This document shows positions 12,148 through 16,158 of a DNA stretch of 16,158 bases, one piece after another. Each line of letters starts with the position of its first letter. The stretch's first letter is position 1. The notes beneath the pieces were generated by a model. It did no database searches and was not told where the DNA came from. It was given only the letters and a program-made list of their open reading frames with translations. Origin of the DNA: Dehalococcoidales bacterium (GTDB lineage: Bacteria > Chloroflexota > Dehalococcoidia > Dehalococcoidales > UBA2162); the NCBI GenBank assembly GCA_020354275.1, contig CP070645.1:1601276-1617433 (forward strand), read 5' to 3'. Position numbers and translations under genes: made by a program.

Positions 12148-12954
12148 TTACAGTTGTTTCCAGTATTTCCTTTTCCAGCCGTCTGACTCCCTGTACCGTG
12201 AAAACTGGTAATTATAAACACCGGAAATAAGGCGGGAATGCTGGTCTTCTTCTCGGGCTACCTCCGCCGTGCCGGGGCAGTGGATAATCCAGCCGCCCTT
12301 CCTGACCACCCGTTCAAACTCGCTCAGCTCGGCTTCCAGCCGCCAACCCAGGGCATGCGAGGTGATAAGCACATCGGCAAATCCATCGGGTAAAGGGATG
12401 GTATCCAGGAATCCATCGATAACGAAGATATTGTTCATATTGTCCTTCAAGGCCTTCTCCCGGATAAACCGCCTCAACCGTGCCACCGGTTCCACGGCGA
12501 AGACATGCCGGGCAGTACGGGCAACCTCCAGTGTCACCCTCCCCGTCCCCGCCCCTCCATCGATTACTATTTTCCCATCAAGGGGAGCAATCATGATGAC
12601 CTCGCCGAAATCCCAGTTGTGGAAATCCAGCGAATCATAGACCTCGGGACACTTGTGGTAGATGAGAAGGTCAGCGATGGTCCAGAGGAGCTTATCACTG
12701 CAATCGGCCAGCTCCTGCTGATTCCCTGCCGGTTTATACTTTGCCAGGGCGCCCTCGATAAAGCCGGCAACCGAGGGATTTCTCTTCACCAGGTAGTGCT
12801 TGATGGCAGGGTGCTCATGGAGGACAACCGCCAGCTCGCGCTCCGGTACCACCCCCGGAAGATAACCTATCTGAAAGGATTCTAGAAGGAACAGGTCTTC
12901 TACTTCCAGATATGCCCCTTTAAACATGCGTTTGAATGCGTCGGCAAGAGACAT
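12148..12954 (-). CDS. Class I SAM-dependent methyltransferase, substrate unknown
   Basis: A 268-residue protein with a C-terminal Rossmann methyltransferase domain of the Methyltransf_11 type: motif I VIDGGAGTGRV (130-140), acidic E155 in FAVEPV, PDGFADVLITSHALGW for the post-II/motif IV region, and VVRKGGWIIHC for a motif V/VI strand. The first 110 residues form a helical domain that I do not recognise, with FLLESFQIGYLPG and a C-rich ELADCSDKLLW...YHKCPEVYD stretch that may bind substrate. ATG 12954 is chosen over a TTG two codons upstream because GGAGGTGA stands 6 nt before it. It lies between the CoA-transferase gene (23 nt) and the radical SAM gene (17 nt), so it is probably part of their transcript. 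The reaction cannot be told from the sequence. Confidence 0.82.
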   Translation of the reverse strand: MSLADAFKRMFKGAYLEVEDLFLLESFQIGYLPGVVPERELAVVLHEHPAIKHYLVKRNPSVAGFIEGALAKYKPAGNQQELADCSDKLLWTIADLLIYHKCPEVYDSLDFHNWDFGEVIMIAPLDGKIVIDGGAGTGRVTLEVARTARHVFAVEPVARLRRFIREKALKDNMNNIFVIDGFLDTIPLPDGFADVLITSHALGWRLEAELSEFERVVRKGGWIIHCPGTAEVAREEDQHSRLISGVYNYQFSRYRESDGWKRKYWKQL

Positions 12955-12977
12955 GGCCAATCACCTCCCTGAAGCAG

Positions 12978-14153
12978 CTAAATAACGCCTTCTTCCATCA
13001 GGGTTTTGACCTCCTCTTCAGAAAGACCGAGTTCACCCCGGTATATCTCAAAATTATGCTTACCAGCCACCGGCAGGCTGCTGCTAGCTATCCAGGGTGA
13101 GTGGTTGAGTTTAACGGGCACTCCCGGGTACTGGAACCGCTTTCCTGACTCCGGGTCGGTAAGATCAATGAAGAAATCCCGCTCCTTCAGCTGGGGGCTT
13201 TCGGCAACGCGGGGTATGGAGGCTATTTCCGCCCATGGAAAGCGCATTGACTGTCCCTTCTCGACCAGCTCAGCCACGGTATGGCTTTCCGTCCACCGTT
13301 CCAAAACCTCAACAATATGGTCAAGCCCCTCCACCCGCCTGTCTCTATCCAGCCACTTCTCATCGGTCAGGTCGCCGGCCATGCCCTCATCATCAAGCCA
13401 CTCCACCAGCGTCTGCCACTGCTGAAATAGAGAGAGCAGGATATGGCCGTCACGGCAGGGAAAGACACGGTAGGCATTGTTCCAGTATAATCTGCCCTGC
13501 CTGCTGGCTATCTCCTGCTGGTAGAAATAGCGTACCAGAACATGGTCCAGGGTGGCCGCCACGCTTTCCTGAAGGGAAATATCCAGGTGCTGCCCCCGCC
13601 CTGAAGCGTGCCGCTCCCTCAACGCCAGCATGATACCTATGGCCGCCATCAGACAGGCGGTGTATTCCGCCTGGTTGCCAAACGGCTTCAGCGGCGGCAT
13701 GTCAGCTTCACCGCAGATATTGACCTGGCCACCGAGAGCCAGGGCCACCAGGTCACTCGACCGGTAGTCCCGGTAGGGGCCATCCTGCCCGAAGTCCGTA
13801 ATCGAGGCCATGACCAACCGGGGATTGATACGTTCAAGGGTAGCATAGTCAAGCCCCAGCCCTTTCAAATGTCCCGGCGGATAGCTTTCAACGACGATAT
13901 CGGTCTTTCCAACCAGCTTCCTGAAGACCTCCTGCCCCCGTTCGACCTCGAGTTCAAGCGTCACCGACCGCTTACCCAGGTTATCCGGCTGGCAAGGTTG
14001 CTTCTGCTTTACATTGCCTGCCGGTTTTTCCACCCGGATAACGCTGGCGCCCATATCGGCTAGCAGACGGGAACACAGCATGCCCCGTTCAACAGTCAGA
14101 TCAAGGACACGGTAACCAGATAAAGCACTATTATTACCGTCCGTCTGGCTCAT
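12978..14153 (-). CDS. CaiB/BaiF-type (class III) CoA-transferase
   Basis: A 391-residue family III CoA-transferase, which moves CoA between carboxylic acids in the cytoplasm. N-terminal VLDLTVERGMLCSRLLADMGASVIRVEKP (17-44) is the family's opening with LADMGA. VVESYPPGHLKGLGLDY (87-103) equals the usual NFRPG...LGLGY, ASITDFGQDGPYRDY (116-130) is a family hallmark, and GRGQHLDISLQESV matches the GxGQxVDVSLxE motif. The position of the catalytic Asp (D169 in Frc and CaiB) seems to be Glu163 in GNQAEYTACL. A minority of the family has similar changes, so activity is not excluded. The start is ATG 14153 with GGAG 8 nt before. Neighbours give no substrate; gltX lies 33 nt upstream. Confidence 0.92.
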   Translation of the reverse strand: MSQTDGNNSALSGYRVLDLTVERGMLCSRLLADMGASVIRVEKPAGNVKQKQPCQPDNLGKRSVTLELEVERGQEVFRKLVGKTDIVVESYPPGHLKGLGLDYATLERINPRLVMASITDFGQDGPYRDYRSSDLVALALGGQVNICGEADMPPLKPFGNQAEYTACLMAAIGIMLALRERHASGRGQHLDISLQESVAATLDHVLVRYFYQQEIASRQGRLYWNNAYRVFPCRDGHILLSLFQQWQTLVEWLDDEGMAGDLTDEKWLDRDRRVEGLDHIVEVLERWTESHTVAELVEKGQSMRFPWAEIASIPRVAESPQLKERDFFIDLTDPESGKRFQYPGVPVKLNHSPWIASSSLPVAGKHNFEIYRGELGLSEEEVKTLMEEGVI

Positions 14154-14186
14154 GGGAAACTCCGTAAAACGTAATCAGGGAAAAAA

Positions 14187-15662
14187 CTAACCAAGCTTTT
14201 CTATGGCTGCTTCAATTCGTCGCAGGCACAGGTCCCTGCCCAGCACCGCCATAGTCTGGAATAAAGGTGGTGCCGCCGCCCTTCCGGTGACGGTTACCCT
14301 CAATACGCCAAAAAGCTGACCGGTCTTCAGGCCCAATTCATCAGCCAGTGGCCTCAGCAGAACCTCCAGCGACTCGGTGTCAAATCCTGTCATCTCCCCC
14401 AGCCGGTTGCGGGATACCTTTAGTGCCTGGAGAGCCGATTCCTGGTTCATGCCCTTGCCAATCAGCAGTTCACTTTCATAAGAAAGCTCCTCACTGAAGA
14501 AAAAATGAGCCAGGTCGGTCACCTCGGCCATTTCCCGCATCCTCTCTTGGATCAGCGGCATAATCTGCCTGACATACTCTATTGACAACGGGCGTTTCAC
14601 CTCGAGCGGCAGTCCGGTATCCAGAAACGGGAGTGCCCGCCGGGTCAAATCATCCAGATCGAGGTTACGTATATACAGGCCGTTCATCCACTTCAGCTTT
14701 TCATGGTTGAAGGTGGCCGCCGTCCGGCTCACCCTTTCCAGAGAGAAATTATTGATAAGGTCTTCCCGGGAGAAAATCTCGGTTTTATCATCCAGTGACC
14801 AGCCCAGCAGGGCCAGGAAGTTCAGCATCGCCTCCGGCATATAGCCCAGCTCCCGGTATTCGGTTACTGAGACCGCCCCGTGCCTCTTGCCCAGCTTGGC
14901 CCGGTCGGGGCCGACCAGCAACGGCATGTGGGCGAAATAAGGTGGCTGATAGCCAAGGGCACCATAGAGCAGGATATGGCGGGGCGTACTGGATACCCAC
15001 TCCTCAGCCCGGATAACATGGCTTATCTCCATGGCATGGTCGTCGACCACATTGGCCAGGTGATAGGTCGGGTAGCCGTCCGATTTAAGCAAAACCAGGT
15101 CGTCAAGAGTGCTGTTGTCAAATTCAATATCACCCCAGATGATATCCTTAAAGCCGGTTTTACCCTCAAGGGGAGTCTTGAAACGTACCACCGGGGTAAT
15201 ACCGCTGGCCTCCATTCTGTCCCGTTCAGTTTGGTCAAGGTCGCGGCAAAGACGGTCATAGCCTGGTGGTTGCTTCCGTCTTACCTGCTCGGCACGCATC
15301 TCATCCAGGCGGTCCGGTGAGCAGTAGCAGTAATAGGCATCACCCTGCGATACCAATCGCCGGGCAGCCTCATGATAGAGCTCCAGGCGTTGCGACTGGA
15401 AATAGGGGCCATAATTACCGCCCACCTCAGGCCCCTCGTCCCATTCCAGGCCCAGCCAGCGCAGGCCGTCCATGATTGCCTCTATTGAACCTTCCACCTT
15501 TCGCTCAACATCCGTATCCTCGATACGCAGGATGAAACTCCCCTTGTTATGCCGGGCGAAAAGCCAGGTAAAAAGGGCGGTGTGCACGCTGCCCACATGG
15601 AGGAAGCCGGTAGGGCTGGGGGCAAACCGCACCCTAACCGGTTTTTGTTGCGGAGAAACCAT
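14187..15662 (-). CDS. gltX: Glutamyl-tRNA synthetase
   Basis: A 491-residue class I synthetase that charges tRNA-Glu (and perhaps tRNA-Gln, if no GlnRS exists). FAPSPTGFLHVGSVHTAL (13-30) holds the HIGH-type signature, ILRIEDTD (44-51) the glutamate site, and C112-x-C114...Y135-x3-C139 the zinc site of GluRS. KLGKR (256-260) replaces the usual KLSKR of the KMSKS loop, and LNFLALLGW precedes the anticodon-binding domain. His27 stands where the family usually has Arg (GGxRTAL), and the KMSKS Ser is Gly258; both are mild deviations, and length and domains are complete. ATG 15662 is chosen because AAAGGTGGG lies 6 nt before it. The start overlaps the DUF3795 gene by 29 nt. Confidence 0.96.
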   Translation of the reverse strand: MVSPQQKPVRVRFAPSPTGFLHVGSVHTALFTWLFARHNKGSFILRIEDTDVERKVEGSIEAIMDGLRWLGLEWDEGPEVGGNYGPYFQSQRLELYHEAARRLVSQGDAYYCYCSPDRLDEMRAEQVRRKQPPGYDRLCRDLDQTERDRMEASGITPVVRFKTPLEGKTGFKDIIWGDIEFDNSTLDDLVLLKSDGYPTYHLANVVDDHAMEISHVIRAEEWVSSTPRHILLYGALGYQPPYFAHMPLLVGPDRAKLGKRHGAVSVTEYRELGYMPEAMLNFLALLGWSLDDKTEIFSREDLINNFSLERVSRTAATFNHEKLKWMNGLYIRNLDLDDLTRRALPFLDTGLPLEVKRPLSIEYVRQIMPLIQERMREMAEVTDLAHFFFSEELSYESELLIGKGMNQESALQALKVSRNRLGEMTGFDTESLEVLLRPLADELGLKTGQLFGVLRVTVTGRAAAPPLFQTMAVLGRDLCLRRIEAAIEKLG

Positions 15663-16035
15663 CAATTCCCACCTTTTTTATCTTTCTTATGTTTTTCAGG
15701 TAACGTTCGGCCAGCTTATTACAGCTCTCGAAACCGTCGCACTGCCAGCAACCCTCCATTTCGTTTTTCTGACAGCACCTCCTGATCTTGCACCATGGGT
15801 TACCACCCCCCTCACGGCATAGCTTCGAGCAGCGGAATCGGGCCAGGCCATCAAGGGTCTTCTTGAACGGCTCATACTCACCTAAAAAAGGCACGTCATT
15901 CCAGGCATCCTTTAGTTTGGCCGCCCGCAGTTCCCTCCTCAGTGACTTGGCCGCCTCGGAGACAACCTTGGTGTAGCTGAAGCACTCGGCGCAGTTCAGA
16001 CCGCAATAACCCACCGGGCTCATTTTTTCATTCAT
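15634..16035 (-). CDS. DUF3795 cysteine-rich protein
   Basis: A 133-residue protein with 11 cysteines, starting YCGLNCAECFSY (C11, C15, C18), the hallmark of DUF3795, common in anaerobic bacteria and archaea. A second Cys set lies near residues 68-105 (FRCSKLC, WCKIRRCC, GCWQCDGFESC). The Cys spacing suggests metal or Fe-S binding, but the function of the family is unknown. ATG 16035 is used; an ATG four codons later (16023) is an alternative, and neither has an ideal ribosome site (AAAGGA is 12 nt before the first). It is the first gene of the minus-strand run and overlaps gltX by 29 nt, so the two are translationally linked. Its link to a housekeeping synthetase is probably positional. Confidence 0.85.
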   Translation of the reverse strand: MNEKMSPVGYCGLNCAECFSYTKVVSEAAKSLRRELRAAKLKDAWNDVPFLGEYEPFKKTLDGLARFRCSKLCREGGGNPWCKIRRCCQKNEMEGCWQCDGFESCNKLAERYLKNIRKIKKVGIDGFSATKTG

Positions 16036-16071
16036 TACCTACTTATATCCTTTCAGAGCCTTCGCTTCCCC

Positions 16072-16080
16072 ATTCTACCA
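16072..16080 (-). promoter_or_regulatory. Candidate extended -10 promoter for the DUF3795-gltX run
   Basis: On the minus strand TGG-TAGAAT (16080-16072) is an extended -10 element, and the predicted start near 16065 leaves a 30-nt leader. A second -10-like TATAAG (16047-16042) ends 7 nt before the ATG and could give a leaderless start. Two more TATAAT strings lie further up, between about 16100 and 16136, without -35 boxes. Nothing else is seen in 16036-16158. Confidence 0.35.
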
Positions 16081-16158
16081 CCCAACCCCTCAAGATTCCA
16101 GAAGTGATTATATTGGATCCTCACCCCCATTATACCCCTCTCGGTGGACTAAACACCA

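Noticed and set aside
1..16158. tRNA or rRNA genes, CRISPR arrays, insertion sequences and prophage parts
   Set aside because: No cloverleaf with a CCA end, no regularly spaced repeats, and no transposase, integrase or phage protein was recognised in any gap or frame.

Overview
This is a gene-dense bacterial chromosomal window of roughly 50% G+C, with a gene content that suggests an anaerobe. The pointers are an NAD(P)-linked molybdenum/tungsten formate dehydrogenase operon, a RemA-type small regulator next to guanylate kinase, a CaiB-type CoA-transferase, a PflX-type radical SAM protein and a Cys-rich DUF3795 protein. This mix fits a Chloroflexota lineage (Dehalococcoidia-like) best. There is no rRNA or other phylogenetic marker that I can place without a search, so this is an inference.

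Layout. (1) 2-1241, + strand: the end of a DUF47/PhoU-like protein overlaps a PiT-family phosphate transporter gene. (2) 1247-2177, - strand: remA and gmk overlap, with a short AT-rich divergent spacer upstream. (3) 2415-8770, + strand: a three-gene operon encodes NuoE, a NuoF fused to a complete GltD/NfnB-like flavoprotein, and an FdhA carrying a NuoG-like Fe-S arm. Together they look like a soluble formate dehydrogenase linked to NAD(P)H, possibly flavin-bifurcating. (4) 8815-9570, - strand: a DUF72 protein gene whose extended -10 promoter lies almost on its start codon. (5) 9574-10898, + strand: a 440-nt non-coding region followed by an Erm-family 23S rRNA methyltransferase. (6) 10991-11110, + strand: a 39-residue very basic small protein. 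(7) 16035 down to 11123, - strand: a five-gene run of DUF3795 protein, gltX, CaiB/BaiF CoA-transferase, SAM methyltransferase and PflX-like radical SAM protein. Two junctions, 29 nt overlapping and 17 nt apart, argue for cotranscription.

The most interesting part is the leader upstream of erm. A 12-codon leader ORF has Lys-Lys-Arg at residues 6-8 after Met5, the same register as the macrolide-stalling Arg-Leu-Arg of the ErmDL leader peptide. Behind it are two mutually exclusive hairpins. The third strand of these contains a GGCAGG that duplicates the erm Shine-Dalgarno region, and a downstream segment can pair with either copy. On paper this forms a complete drug-inducible attenuation switch of a design I do not recognise. 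It was folded by hand and no energies were computed. Other items of note are the NuoF-GltD fusion, a doubled Cys motif in FdhA, a CoA-transferase whose catalytic Asp appears to be Glu, and possible leaderless transcription of the DUF72 gene.
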